Of a DNA stretch of 64,000 nt, positions 10,060-24,700 are shown piece by piece. The position numbers and the translations under genes were made by a program. The stretch is from Pelodera strongyloides. Taxonomy: Eukaryota > Nematoda > Chromadorea > Rhabditida > Rhabditidae. Where the stretch lies: NCBI GenBank assembly GCA_036852015.1, contig JAANDG010000024.1, positions 1 to 64,000 on the forward strand, given 5' to 3'. The number at the start of each line of letters is the position of its first letter. Positions within the stretch are counted from its first letter, which is position 1. The notes below the pieces were generated by a model. It was not told the DNA's origin and ran no database searches. It saw nothing but the letters and a program-made list of their open reading frames with translations.

Positions 10060-13000
10060 CAAAGATCATAGATGTTACGTAAATGCAAGAGAGAGAGAGG
10101 GAGAGAAAGACACGGAGAGAGAACTAATAGAGAGGGAGGGAGAGCAGAGACACAGCTAAGTAGGGCCTGCTGCGTCCTTGTCCTAAGGGCCAAAAAGCAG
10201 CAGAAAAGGAAAAGAACCACGTCGCTTGCTGGACAAGTTGATTTTTTCTTGGGAATAATAGCAACAACGGATTTGGAAAGGTAACAGTGAAGAATGCAAA
10301 GGGCTCACGTAAAAAAATGCGAACAGAAAAAAAGGACTCTTCCACGACACTGTATGATAACTGTTCATAGCTACTACCTCAAGCACTTTCTTAAATTGTG
10401 CCTACTACGAGTTAATCCAATAAACATTATTATAAAACAATGTGTCTCTTCTGCGAAACCCACGAAATGCTAGGGCACGTTATTACCCACCCACAATCTT
10501 TTCAGACTGAGCAAATCACTAACCGTGAACCTTCCAGTTCGTTCGTTAGTCGAAGCAATCCGGCACATCCGTTTGCCTCCCAGATCAATGGCCACCTCAT
10601 TTGAGATGTCGGGCATTTCCTGAAATTTCTAATTTTAAACTGGAAATCTCTGGAAACTCTGAAAAAAGAAAGTTGGAAATAGGCGAGGAAATGGCAACTT
10701 CAAAGAATATGTACAAAGTTGGATACTACATGGTACAGAAGTGTTGCGATCCTAGGGTAACTTTAAAACATATAGCAGCCGGTTAGTAAACGTAATATGG
10801 ACGCTGCACTTCCTAGTGCATAGAAATAATTGCGCGGTACAGCACACTTTTTTACTCTAATTATATTCATTTGCATATAACAATGGAAATGCAGTTTTCC
10901 AGCATACGTTTAAAAAAACCGGAAGTTAGATCCAAGCTACATGTTCCTCCGTCTTCGTCCTGATCATGGCAAACATGCCTTTTATATGGCACTATGTTGC
11001 TCTAACAAAAGAAAACCCTAGAGCTCGCTTACAATAGGAATTCACACAATGAATGGAATTCAAAGTATGTGCTTGCAGCGATTTTATTTAATATTCCGCA
11101 ATTCCAAAATAGTAATAAACCAATAATAAGTAGTCACACAGGTGACACACAACTTATATCAATTCACGCTAACATAATGAATTAATAATTCAGCTTGTCA
11201 CAATATGCTTCTATTCTTGAGCCTAACGCTTTGCAAAGGAGAAAAACTCGACAGAAAAAATTAGCCGTTCGTACTGGAAGACTTATTCACAGTAATTTTT
11301 ATTTCACAGATTTTGTCATATTTTTGGAGTACAAACGTAGTATCGTTTGATTCACTCGGTATTCCCGAGACGTGTGTTTGTCATTGCTATGGTACAAGGC
11401 GAAACTCTGATGGTAGCGCGACAGAAAGAAAAACGGGCGCTCCTACACCTCGCACCTCGCCCAGTCTTCGCCTGACTCTCGCCAGGTTCTCGCGAGTGCA
11501 ATGAGTACTATAGTTAACTAGATACAACTCATTTTGGACATTCTCATTCCTTGTTTGGCACTGCATATAACAGAGGCAGAATGTGCACACAATAAATAAA
11601 TACACAATGTGACTGGAAGTAGACGAAGTACAAATTATTTGAAAGTGCCACTGGACTGCTTGTCGTGTGACGTTGTAGAAAAAGCAGACAGAAAACAACT
11701 AATTGAAAGGAAAACATTTATCCCCTCAAGATTATAGAGCTTACTTAGTCAGGGTTTTCACTATAATCGCATAAGTTTGCAAAGCAAAGCAGTAAGTCCT
11801 CGGAATTATTGAAATAAGCTTCAAAATACTTTAACAAATGAGTAAGTCTCTATTTAATTTTCAAGGAACACACCTTCCTGGCAGAATCAAACGGACTAAC
11901 TATGGCGAATTGAATAAGGGCAAATAAAGAAACGATACAATTCAAAAACGGAATAATAGACTGATTATCTTGGATTGTCGATGCCCAACGGCGTGGCCAA
12001 CTAAGATTTCAGTAAGCAGCTGTTTTTGAAAGAGAACGAGAATGAGAGACTTGACACATGGGAGGAGTTGAGCAATGAAGGAGATAGGTCATTTGATGAC
12101 TTCACCCATTGTCAGTTTATTCAAGATGCTATTTCTATTTTGAATAAATATGCAAATGATAATCGATATCCGAATGCTTAGCCTAAAAATAATATTGCTT
12201 GATGAGGTGGTTTAAAAATTGTTGGTGAAGCTAAGAGCGCTATTTTGATACGTTGATGTTGATGCCTTGTTGGATTGATCTATAAGCCTCCGAGCACCAG
12301 AAGTTCACTCAAATAGATAACTAATCGAGACTCATAACTATGCAAATTATAAGAAAGCTCGTAAATATATAGGGGATTAAAGTCTAGTCTAGACGAGCCA
12401 TTTCACAAAGAAGTAGAGTTATTGAAGAACTATGAAATGACATATACAAAGCTAGAGCAGACAAAGTAGAGATTAAATGAACTTACATCTAACAGAGAGA
12501 GATTGAGAGGGGGAGAGAAAGAGAGGGAGAGGAGGAGGAGGAGGAGGAGGAGGAGAGAGAGGAAGGGAAATGGTGAGAAGAAAAAACGAGGAGGGAGAGG
12601 CTTGTTCGAATATGAGCAAGAAATTCCGATGTTAGCGTGACAATGGGAAATAGGATTGACTGCCCGGAGGCTTGAGAGGGACCAGACACGCCCCTGGAGG
12701 GCATGCCATTGGTCATGATGGGCCTCAGCAATCCAGTGAAACGAACAGTTGTTAAGTAAAAAGCGAACATAGGTGAGGACTGGAATGTGCCTGATAGACC
12801 TGGCAGGTGGAGACGATGGAAGTAAGTAAGGAGGTAACAAGTTAGAACACTGAGTTAGTTAATTTTACGTAACTTCCACATGGAACTTGACAATTGAGAA
12901 TTTTTTTGACTTGTTGAGAAGATTTTCGAATGTGATGATTTTTTCCCATGGATTCAGGGAAGAAAGGGAACGGAGCGGAGATAAACAGAAATAGTGTGAG

Positions 13001-16000
13001 AGCAAATTTTACAAAGTTCAACTTGCAGAAATGTGCATGTATGCGTATTTTAATAAATGTATTCCCAGTCCCGATGCGGTTCTGAGAAAGTTTGGTCACA
13101 ATTATCTTAAACCGTAGACAGTATCCTAAACTGTAGAATAGATAAATAGATATGAACTCAATCATCAACAACCTCACGCAGCATGGAACTCGAGCGGATG
13201 ATGGAGAGGGAAACGAGAGACAGGGAGAGTGAAGAAGGAAGAGCAAATAGAGAGGGAGAGGAATGAGAAAGAGATACGAGGAAGAGAGAAAACGATAAGA
13301 GAGAGAGAGAGAGAGAGAGAGAGATCTAGCCATGGGGGGGCCTTTTGCAATGGACACTGTCAAAAAAGAGCGGAGGCAAAAGCCTTGTTGATTTAGTTAA
13401 CGACAAAACAGCACTTTTCAACCAGAGATCTCTCAAAATATTTTGGTTAGTTAAGAAGATTGATTACAAAAATTGTGCTAGACATGCAACATTGTAAATC
13501 CATGAAAAATCAAACGGTATATTCCTCTCAACAGATCCATGACGTGTTCTAATACACAAGATATTTACCAACGATCGGATGTAACAATTAGGTCAACTTT
13601 TGGCAAAACTGACAAGAGCTGTTTCTTCTATTTTTGTTTACTTGAACGAATGGTTTTGTAAAAGCCGACAAGATATATTTGCTAGAAACTAAACACGTGA
13701 GTAAACAACAAGCAAACGACAAAAAAAGACTATTTTGAGCTTCCAACCAACCAACTAGAGATCTGTCTTTGTATCTATTTGAATAGTGATGTGTATTTAT
13801 CTATTTACGTTGATGCGAAAAATAGGAGCGAAATAAAAAATCCATGACTTCCGACTTCCGATGACCACGCAAATAATATTTCTCATTCATGAAACCAAAA
13901 GTGCGCATATGCTCGCGAATGAATAATACAACTTCTTTTTGGAATTTTTTTGTTTCAAGTAATATACAAAATAGGGCCACTGACGGAGAAACACTTGGCC
14001 AGAGATCCGGCCGCTTATTTACTGGAAAAGAAGGAAAGGGACCCTTGGACCTAGTCTGCATGGGGACCTATGAGGAAAGAGGCATATTTACAGGAGGAAC
14101 GTTCTGTTTTAAGAATAAACATATCCATTCATCCCACTCCAACGTCATCAACGTTTAACAAAGATCTCTTTCTCTGTAGTAAACAAAGAAACACATCAAC
14201 GAACAGCCCTTTTCTTTATCCAAGACAAGGCCAACAATATGCCTAACCTATACGTATACCCGACGTTACGCACGACCGTGTGGTGCTTAATCTATACACT
14301 TGCCGGCTTGCTGTAAAATTAAAAAGCAAAATAAATATATTTGTTAGAAGAAGAAAAGGCTTCACTATATTCAGCTTATTCAAACTAGAAGATACTCAAT
14401 TTTCATATCAGACATAGGACGTCCTATGTCCACTGGTCGCTGAACTAGAACGACATTATTCATTCAAATGCGGCCCCAGTCGGCATAAAGAAAAAAAGCT
14501 AAAAACTCCCTCTTTCTTGGTCCTTCTCTGTCTGTCAGACTCTCATAGCCTCAAAAAATGACGAAAAAAAAATGGAACTTTGGAAACAGCGGTCATGGTG
14601 GGAAATGCACTCGACGGTGAAAGGTAGTAATTGACAAAAATGGTCGCGTATGGTTGAAAGTTCGCCCAGTCGCAACGCAAAAAAGGGGAGAGTGAGGCGA
14701 TTGGTGCCCTAGCATGCGTGTGGGGGTGCGCCAATAAAGCGCGAAGAGTGAGCAATTCCATTTAACGCACCATAAGCAGGTGCACCATAAGCATACATGC
14801 GCCCCATAGATTTTCACCGCAGGGAATTGTACGCCTTTTGCGCACCAGTCCTTGCTTCTCGCGCACACTTAGTTTTGAGCCGTTTGGCACCATTGTACCG
14901 TTTTCGCGAGAGCCACTTTTTTTTACCAGGCAACCCCCAAGGTTTCGGGAGTAGGACGTGTAGCGAGCAAACCAAAAAATATTAACTTAGATTCAGTTTC
15001 AGGCAGTATTTTTTTACTAAAATGCATAGGCAATTGAACAGAACAGAAGGCCAAACGCAAGAAAGACAGAAAAAAAGGAATACATGAGCTGCGGACCAAC
15101 GTAGATTTTTTCTGCGGAGTGTCGGTATTCAATTCAACGTCAGTGATAATCAACCCCCTATTGTTTTCTTCGCTTCGAACTAATAAGTCTCATTGTTTCA
15201 ATCATAAAAAAAGGATTATCCAACTAACGTGTGTGAATACATTCAGTGCATAAAGAAGAAAAGAAATTCATTGCGATATTTTTGGAACAATATTGTAGAG
15301 ACGTTTGAAGCCTCAGAACTATGTAAAGTATTTCCGAATTTCAATGCAAAACCAGTGTATCCAACTTGGTATTATGAACGCAAAAGCCGTATTGCATGTC
15401 GTACTAAACAGAGAAAGTTATTGAGAAAACACGATCCTCGGTACTGGACTGACTGCAGTTAGAGCATGCAAAATACTGAAGACAATACAATGGGTTGCAG
15501 TCCCTTATGAAGGCAGCACAGTGGCCAACATCATGTTGACTGTGTTGTTCATCTTTACTTTTTGCAAAAGTTTGAGCGCGAACGCACATGTTGCGGGGTT
15601 TTCGACAAGTCTATAGTTTTGCTATTTCATCTCTCTCACTTTTCTCTGCCTCTCTGTCGCTCTTCTAAAGTAATTGACTTAGAAGATCAAATCATCAAAT
15701 GTTCACCTAGAATTTCACAGCCAAGAAAGGGAGAGAAGAAAATGCACAAGAACATGAACATATAACACAAACGACTTAAAATCGGTTTATTGACCAAAAC
15801 CAGTCGGAAGTTTGCTTTATAAGAGCATTGTTGACTGAATGACCACTCACAGGCAAACATCATGTGTACTGTATCCGGAGCGGCAGAAATAGCAGAGGAA
15901 ATGGGAGAATTCGATAATAACCTCTGTGGCTCAAATTCTGAACGGTCAACGGATGAGCCACACTACAACGGTCTCTATTCTGAGAGTTTTGTACTAAACC

Positions 16001-16100
16001 TAAACTTGGATGAAGGTTTGACCAGTGTGGAGAGGGTAGTTGACTTGACAGAGAACACGAGACTGACGGTAGAAGCAAAGTTATTGGTAGTTTCTGTCAT
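10060..16100. other. Gene-poor intergenic region with purine tracts
   Basis: I could not support any gene. GA-rich or GGA-rich tracts occur near 10085-10145, 12495-12600 (a GGA run near 12531-12555) and 13190-13325 (a GA run near 13303-13323). A perfect 20-bp palindrome lies at 14411-14430. Short open frames are isolated, lack convincing splice partners and resemble nothing I know. Confidence 0.4.
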
Positions 16101-16102
16101 AT

Positions 16103-16603
16103 TTAAAGGGATAGGGTCACTAGGAATTGCACCTTTTTGAATAGTTTATATTGATAATGTAGCCCATGCTAGTCACAATACGAAAATTACAGTAAATTGC
16201 CTTTGCTCCTCCGGGCAGGAACATGCTCAAAGACTAACCTACCTCGAATTTATAAAACAACTGGCGTACCGCAGCCGTAGTTAAACGGTACGCCAAACAG
16301 TACCGTTACAAGTGCGAACAAGCGTGATAGGGCTGGAGACGCTAGAAGATGCAGGGACCTTATATATTCACCCTCTGTCTATCACCACTCTCTACACCTC
16401 TAGCCCTGTCACGCTATTTCGCACGTGTAACAGGCGGTATGTCAGTTGTTTTATAAATGTGAGGTAGCTTAGCTTCTGAGCATGCTCCTGCCTCGAGGAG
16501 CAAGGACAATTTACTGCAATTTTCTTATTGTAACCAGCATAGGCTATACTATCAATATAAAATATTCAAAAAGGTGCAATTCCTAGTGACCCTATCCCTC
16601 TAA
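16103..16603. mobile_element. Foldback MITE with TTAAAGGG end
   Basis: The left end TTAAAGGGATAGGGTCAC and right end GTGACCCTATCCCTCTAA are near-perfect complements. The complementarity extends inward with gaps for perhaps 200 bases per arm (for example the CAACTG/CAGTTG region near 16260 and 16445). No transposase is encoded. Confidence 0.85.
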
Positions 16604-16744
16604 GTATATTTCCCACACTTCATAACTGCACATTTTCCTGCTGGTTTATCCGTTTATCACCTCACGCAAATAATAAACTATCGATAGATCTGCCTTATGT
16701 TTATGTGCAATAATATGACAAACGAAATATGGTAATGACAATTA

Positions 16745-17030
16745 GCGCTCAGGCCCACCATGAAGTATGGTACTTACAATTAGTGCCCAGGGCCACCCCG
16801 ACGTGCGGTACTCAGTGATCAGGACCAACCACTTATTATGGTACTTAGAGCTCAGCATCACCTACGAAGTATGATACTTACAATTAGTGATGTTCAGGTC
16901 CACACACGACGTGAGGTACTTAGTGATCAGAACCACCCACGAAGTATGGCACTTAGTGCTCACGTGCTCAGGACCACCCACGAAGTATGGTATTTATTGA
17001 CCAGGACCACCCGCGAAGCAAGTTTCACTG
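16745..17030. repeat. Degenerate minisatellite, left part
   Basis: Repeats of roughly 30-40 bases share the core CAGGACCACCCACGAAGTATGG. The same core resumes at 17595-17725 beyond a duplicated 271-bp insertion. Confidence 0.75.
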
Positions 17031-17577
17031 TGTAATAATACGAGGCTCGTCCGGCCTCATATTATTATTAATTGAATAATGTGTATTTTAAATATAATCA
17101 ATACACATAGTTTAGCCACATGCTTTATCCATGGCACACACAAGAATGAAAACACAACACAACGCTAGTGACAGTTGTTCCTCGTGTGTTGATGTAAACA
17201 TTGAGACTACGAGCCAATATGTGACTACAAACTAATTGTGAAATATGAAGATAATATAATAATAATTATTATTATCACATATTGTCTCGTATGTCTTCCA
17301 TGTAATAATACGAGGCTCGTCCGGCCTCATATTATTATTAATAGAATAATGATGTGCATTTTGAATAAAATCAATACACATCGTTTAGCCACATGCTTTA
17401 TCCATGGCACACACAAGAATGAAAACACAACACAACGCTAGTGACAGTTGTTCCTCGTGTGTTGATGTAAACATTGAGACTACGAGCCAATATGTGACTA
17501 CAAACTAATTGTGAAATATGAAGATAATATAATAATAATTATTATTATCACATATTGTCTCGTATGTCTTACAACTG
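17031..17577. repeat. 271-bp direct duplication
   Basis: Two almost identical copies start at about 17031 and 17302. Each begins TAATAATACGAGGCTCG, which can pair with the following GGCCTCATATTATTA, and each ends in an AATAATTATTATT stretch followed by CACATATTGTCTCG. The pair interrupts the flanking minisatellite. Confidence 0.85.
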
Positions 17578-17594
17578 AACCTCCTTGAACCCTG

Positions 17595-17725
17595 GACCAC
17601 ACACACACAGGGTTCCAGTGACCACCCACGAAGTATAGTACAGAGTGCCCGAGACCACCCACGAAGCATGCTTCATTGACTTGTGGACCCCACACAGAGT
17701 TCCCGTGACCACACACGAAGTATGG
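17595..17725. repeat. Degenerate minisatellite, right part
   Basis: It carries the same GACCACCCACGAAGTAT core as 16745-17030. Confidence 0.7.
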
Positions 17726-17729
17726 TGCA

Positions 17730-18780
17730 CCAGACCGAATTAAGTCACATGAATGCGATTAACTCGATTTACAAAAGGTGTTCATTATGTACATGCACAA
17801 CCATGCAGTTGTGTAAACCTAGCACATCACTGACCCCCATTCCAATGTATGTCCAGCTACAATATTTCTAATTGCCTTGTTTGTTTTTATAAAAATAATG
17901 CAACCCAACACTCATCGATCAGTGCTTATTAGTTAGAAAGGCTTCTGACACAGTACACACATAAACCGAGAACAAGTATGTCAAACGATTTATAACGTCC
18001 ATCATTGGACATTGACTGCGAATTATTAAAGGCACATCAAAATCAAAACCTGCTCCTGAAACATAGATGAACGACAATAAAAAGATGGGCTAAGACAAAA
18101 AATTGAAAAATCATTTGTTGACTAAAACCATGGCAATCATAAATGCTACTAAACCTTCTTTCTAATGAATCAATGCGAGGCTAAAAAAATCAATAATTCA
18201 CTATTCCAAAATTAAGATGAGATAAAAAATATACTAATATATAAGCTGCAAAAACATAATTCAATAACGAAAACATGAAAGAAATGGAGATGAGGCACTA
18301 GTTTGGTTACTCTGGCAAGTTATGCGTTCTCTGGTTCGCTCTTATTATTAGCATCTCAACTACTGCCGGCAACTTTCCCATTTTATCCTAACAAAGAAGA
18401 AAAAGGATTCCGAAAGCCAAAAGTCTACAACATAATGCAATTATGCTACAATTTCAAATTCATAAACTAAACGTCGAGTAAAGCAATGCAACCGCTAATA
18501 AACATCAAACAATCAATAACCTAAATGGAACAAATAAACAAATAGTTTTGATTCCAAAACAACTATTGTTGTAACGCTAACAAGCAAATAGTGTTCCATT
18601 TCTGCAATCAACATCCCAATAGAAAACCGGTAACCGCGGCACAAAAAAAAAGACATTTTGATGCAATGTAGGAGATTCGCTTTTTATACGCATAATTCGT
18701 GGGAATGAATAACATAAAACTGAAACACATCTATTTCCCACACGAGAATAAAAACAGATTCTGCCTATTATTGATTCAGT
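17730..18780. other. AT-rich intergenic DNA downstream of TTLL4
   Basis: No gene or repeat is recognised. It includes the 3' flank of the minus-strand TTLL4 gene. Confidence 0.4.
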
Positions 18781-18789
18781 CACTTCAAA

Positions 18790-21700
18790 CTAAAAATCAG
18801 TTTCATCTTCGCGTTCAAAATACCGTTCTCGGCACAGAACCTGAAGACGTTCAATTCCAGCATCACGGTCTGATTCCTAAACAACAAGGCCATTGGTACC
18901 GCATAATACAATATTACCAGCTTGGGGGTTCAACATTTCAAGATCACACTTTGATAGATCTTACACCTCTACCCCATCCCAACTTCCCAACAAATATGAA
19001 GCGATGAACCAGCTAAAAGTAACTGGCAAAACTTTCAACAACAAAAAGAAATCCGCACCTGCTCAATTTGCCACTGTTGAAGAAGCAGGTTGGCATAGAC
19101 CGGCTCGGCAAAATATTTTTGGAGATTGGATGTATCGGTCGTGGGGAACAGCAAACGGAAAGCACCTGGAACATAATAGAAAGTTGAATTGTTAAGAAAA
19201 ATACGGTTCAAATTTACGCCCCCCCCCAGGTACAGTACACCGATAGATAGATTTTCATCTTCTCCAAGTCTCACTGGTCTCTCTCAACCAATCAACAGAC
19301 TGTCCATCACACCCATCACCATAACATCACATCCACACAACAAAAGTCGAAGGTCTGTAGTGTATGCCGTTCGACCAATCATTCCAAGTTTTTTCTTCTT
19401 CTCCTAGACGCAAATGGCCAGTGTTGGCCAAGAAAAGAAGGAAATTGGGTTCTTCTCAGAGGGACTGGGACTTTTTTTCATTCTTTTTATAACTTTTCTC
19501 AAAAACCATTCGATCAATCAACTTCAAACTTTCTCAGTAGTTAAAGGGAATATGTAGGCACTCAAAATGAGCAAAACAACTGCGAAACTAGAGTTTCCAC
19601 ACCAGACATGAATTTAAGTAGGCGACTGAATATGTAAATTCGAATATTCTCATTTGCATGCAAATATGTCGCTGTTGCATGCTATATGCCGATGTATGCA
19701 CACATATGCAAAAATTTTTGCTCCATCAGACCCAATTTTATGCAAGGGTCCGAATTAGCTTTTACTATGGAAAAGATGAACTTTGAAAATCATTTTCTTT
19801 TAAATGGGAAACTTTTAACAATTTTTGTTGTTGTTTCCTTAATGAGGAACACACATTCTATTAATACAGCTTAACTTCAAAAAGGGCATACATATTCCCT
19901 TTAAGTTGGAAAGAAAAGTGAGCTAGCGTCGGTCGAACTGTCTTTGAAAATATCAAATATTCATCTTGGATGGCACTGACCTCTTCTGTCATACTCGTCC
20001 TCGAACTCGCACAGCGTCCGCACATCTTCAGCTGTGAACTTCTCGAGGATTCCGGGATTCAGTCTTCCTTCTCGCTCATAATTCCGCAACCACAAGCATT
20101 CTTTCGCTGAAAAGTGACACGGATGGCAAATCGTATTTCGCATTAAAAGAGGTCATCCTGCATCAATAGGATTCGTTAAAGAATACCATTCCAAACCATC
20201 CCCGTCGAAAACGCGGTCAACATTCGGTCCATTCAACAAACAAACAAAAAGGAAATGAAAGGTTTGAAAAACTACAAAACTAGAGCCCACAAATCAATGA
20301 ACAAAAATGAACACAATGTCATACGTTAGATAATATGATTACATTGTTTCGTACAAAAATCAGCAAGTACCTGTGTGTGCATCCTCCTTCGGCCAGAACC
20401 GCGGTTTATCAGCATAGTCAGTGGCGTAGGGAGGAGAGCTGAAAGGTTGAAAACCTGGAGTCAGAACATAACACTTTTAATAAGAACCACATAGAAAACA
20501 ATCAATATAAGAGCGTGGGAGTCAAACTACTTACTAAACCCTAATATTTAATCAAAACGAGAAACGAGAAACTAGTAAAATTTTGAAGAAAAAAAGGCAA
20601 TTAGAGCTGGATAACAATGACAACAATTCAGTCTCTCCCGTAACACCATAACATCACTGCACTGTTTCACAGCTTATCCTAGGAAAAGACATAAACAGCG
20701 GGCTCACCACCGAAAATAACTCACTCATGCGGCACTTGAATTCCAGCCATATTGAGAACATCCTTGGCTAGAGGAGCTTTCACCGACACGTCGAGCGGAG
20801 TGCCAGAGTGAAGTGATGGGGAAATATTCACCTGAACGCGACAAGAGCATAATACCGTCAATGCACATACACGAAACTTCGAATAAGAGTAAAGTCAATT
20901 TACTTTTTATTTATTTTTACAACCCTTGAAGATCAGAACTGAAGTTCTATATATAGGTGCTGTAGCTGTATATAAGTACAAAGTACAGAACAATCACAAT
21001 TAACCAATACCCCAATATGTACTTATTCGACTCAACATCGAGAGTGATGCTAGGGCATAATAAAATTAAATTGAAAGACAATACCTCTAATAACCACGGT
21101 CGTGCTCCTTCGTCCAAGAGAATGTCGATTCCGAACAATTCGTGACAAACAAACCTGAAGTTCTTTTATCATTGATTTTCACAAAGATCGCTCTAATAAT
21201 GCCATAAAGGAGTTACCATCAATTACGATTGTGGACAAATATAATCATTTTTCGAACAAATAAACAAACACGAACACACAGAGAATTCGAAATACTCACC
21301 TTACAGAGAAGTAACAGTAAAATAAGTCAAAACACTCACTACTCACCCGTATTCAATGTGTTTGGACATGTGTTCCCGAATGGGTCGCTCACAAGAAATG
21401 ACCGCCTTCATGATCACATTCTCAATTTCGGAGAGTATCCGTTCCGAATCAAATCCACGTTCGTCCAAATGCGTCCATAATTCGGAGAGGCGCCACTGGA
21501 AAAAACTGTCTGATTGTAGTGCTTCAGTTACAGTACGTCTGATCAACGTTTCTAACTCCCGCGTAGTTCATACCTCACCGCTCACTTTACTAGTTCGCCG
21601 TTTCGCTAATTCTTTAGTGTTTCCAAAAACGTACCTTGGGCACAGGTGAGTCTGCAACTCCATCCGCTTCGGCCAGTTTATTGATTGAATAGTTGGTTAG

Positions 21701-24700
21701 GTGCATATACTTGTTCGACACGGTCGACAGGCATGACGAATATCTGCAAACACGTTTTACTTTATGGCATTGAAACCGCAGGAAATCTACGATGGTTGGA
21801 AAAAACACCATTCTATTTTTTTTAACACCGAGGTGTGCATCAAATAATATGATGAAGAGAAAGCAATGTAGATATAACGAAACCATTTGTACTGCAGTCG
21901 ATTAGCAATCGGGTAAAAGAAAAATACAGCTAAGCATGCCAAACAAAAGATAAAAACATACGGAACACTGGCGAACCGAACAAGTCCCTCCTCATATAGA
22001 TAGATCCTCAGTGGCTCAAGACACGGAATATACACATATAGACGCAGGTCAAACTTGGCTCCGTTGATTGTCATTGGACGGTCGATATAACTGAAGTTTT
22101 TTTCAACAATAATTCGAAAACGTCGTTTCAAACAATCAATACTCAGCTACAGTCTGATTCTTCAAAATACGAGTATAGATAATTCATATAAGATCAAGAA
22201 ACAAGAACATACTGTTGAGCGATTAGCGGGGTTTTGGTAGGAATGTCTTTCAGTCGGCGAGTGACTGTGATACCCGTTCCTCGAGCTGAAGCAGGCTGAA
22301 AACAAAGAATATTCCTGCACGAAACTGAAACATAATACAGGTGACTGTATAACACTACAACAACAAGATTTTACTTAGCAAGACATTAGTAAGGAAAAAG
22401 TCGGCATGGAATACCGCAACAGAAGGCTATGGGTCTTTCCCATAATCCCAGTTTACTAGTTAACAAAACTCATTTACCGGTTTCAGAATAACATGATTTC
22501 TCGGGTCTTCCGCCAAAAACTCTTTCAACCGAGCCACATCCTTGGGCAGCACGTAGGTGTGTGGAATGATCTCGAACTCATCTTCCCATCTACAAAGGAG
22601 AGGAATTGAAAGAAAAGAAAGAAGCGTCACTACAATGCCGCGTTCAACACAATTAGTCTGATCATTCAAGGAGAAACTGGGAACTTTCATTCCAGTACCC
22701 CGCAACACTAATTCCCAAAAGTATGACAGGAAAATATGAATGACCAATCCAAAAATAAACGAAAAAAGATGTGACCATTGTAACCGCCAAACAAATATTC
22801 ATTTTAGTAACGTAAAATCAGATTCTAAATGTGGCAAATTAGCAAAATGGGTTTTCAAACTGATAAATGAGAAACCACAATCAAAACTCACTTTTCTTGC
22901 ATTTCGTATATATGCATCCACAAGCGGTCCTTTCTCCCAATGTGAAAAGCGCCGGGGAAATGATTGACCCAAAACATTCAACTTTCAATTCAACTATTCA
23001 ACAAAACTAATAGGCATAGGCAATGCGCGCCAAGCTGCCCAAACAGATTCTACCGCGTTAAATTTCAACACAAAACAACACACAACATCTTATTATATAA
23101 AGGAGAAGAGTTTACTTTTTTGTTTGTGTGAACATACCGAAACCTGTTCATAAAGAAAATTTTCTATTGGCTAGCTTATCACAAGGACAATCCTCTGCCC
23201 AATATATAACACCTTCAATGGCAAATTTGCATGGTAGCATTATGCATTAGTCGACTGGAGATCCAAACTGATAATTATACGTTTCCACAATCAGAGACGT
23301 GTGAATGTGTAGAAAGAGCCGAGAGTTAACTTTTTACATTGTAGCAATTCTTTTCTAAATAGGGAAACAATCGGCCGAAGGCCGATTCCTCCAGTCGGAG
23401 AAGAGCCCGTAGGGCTCTTCGAACGGCTGGTTGCTAATAAAACTCTTAGTTAATAAATTTTAATTTCCGCTAAAAATAAACCGATACCTTCTGGAATGGT
23501 CGAATCGATTTATACTGTGCGCTCTTCAGGTGCCGACCCCAGTATCCAACCCATTGCAAGCTCTCGTCAACAATCTGGAAAACAAGTTCCATTCGTGAAA
23601 ATGAATACACTTTATACCCGAATTTATGATCTATGAAACTCTAGATTGCAATTTACAAACAAAAAAAAGCTTAATTACTGATATAGTAAAATCAACAAAC
23701 AGAAAGAGACAGCATATACAAAGGTGATATAAGCAAACAATCTAACTAGATTTTAATAATGCATAAGACCCAAAACATTCCCGTACGTTAACAAAAACTA
23801 ATTTAAAATGGTTAAAACAAAAATTACCTTGAAATGACTGGCTGCCAAGCTGTTCCTCATCACAATCGGCAACAAACTGTTGTGACACCATGTCAACTTA
23901 CCGCATAACTTGCGATTCGGTTTTGTCACTGTAAAAAATGCTAGTGAGTCGAATGAAATACAATGTGACTGAGTATCTACAACATAAATATATTGGTGGA
24001 AGTTCTTTCCGTTTATTTATATCGTTTACTTTGTATTTCCATCGTGTCAAAGTCTCGATGCGCTCTTTTGTGAGTCTAACAAATAAACAGTTCTCATCTT
24101 AGAACTAGGAACAACTCAAAACATGAACTGCTTATAAAAAAAATGAATGTATGTGGTGGAGAGTTCAAATTGTGTTTTTTTTTTCATTTCTATTTTCACA
24201 CCTTTTGTTCCCTTCGTGTAAAACTGAATTGTCGGTGGAATGTTGTCAAAGAACGAGGCTCGCAAGAAGGGTTGCGTTGTGGGAGGAGGGGGCGGGATTC
24301 CCAACGGAAGTGGCTTCTTCGTTTCTGTGTGTGTCGCGGCACGAGCGCGCACCTAAACCATGAATACTGAATATAATACTGCAACTTGTTAAGTTGTTGT
24401 TGTAGATACTCAGTCACATGTCACATTATGTTTCATTCGACTCACTAGCAATTTTTTTACGGATTGAAGATCAGTTCCGGGTCATGGATTATGGGTATCT
24501 ATTGAACGTGAGAAATAACCAAAAATACCACACACCACAGCCACAGGTTACCAGCGAATACAATATGAGCAGGTCCCATCAACACCAGTAGTGAACACCC
24601 GCATGTCCATACAAGAAGCGAATGAATAATGAAATCATACACTATAAAACCAAAGCGTACCTTCCCTCCGCCTGTAAGACATTGTGAGACAAGATCGCTT

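Noticed and set aside
12430..13363. Long minus-strand frames rich in Ser and Leu
   Set aside because: They come from GA-rich tracts on the plus strand, are low in complexity and are open in several phases.
15862..16140. 92-codon plus-strand frame
   Set aside because: Its last part lies inside the MITE at 16103, and no homology or splice context is visible.
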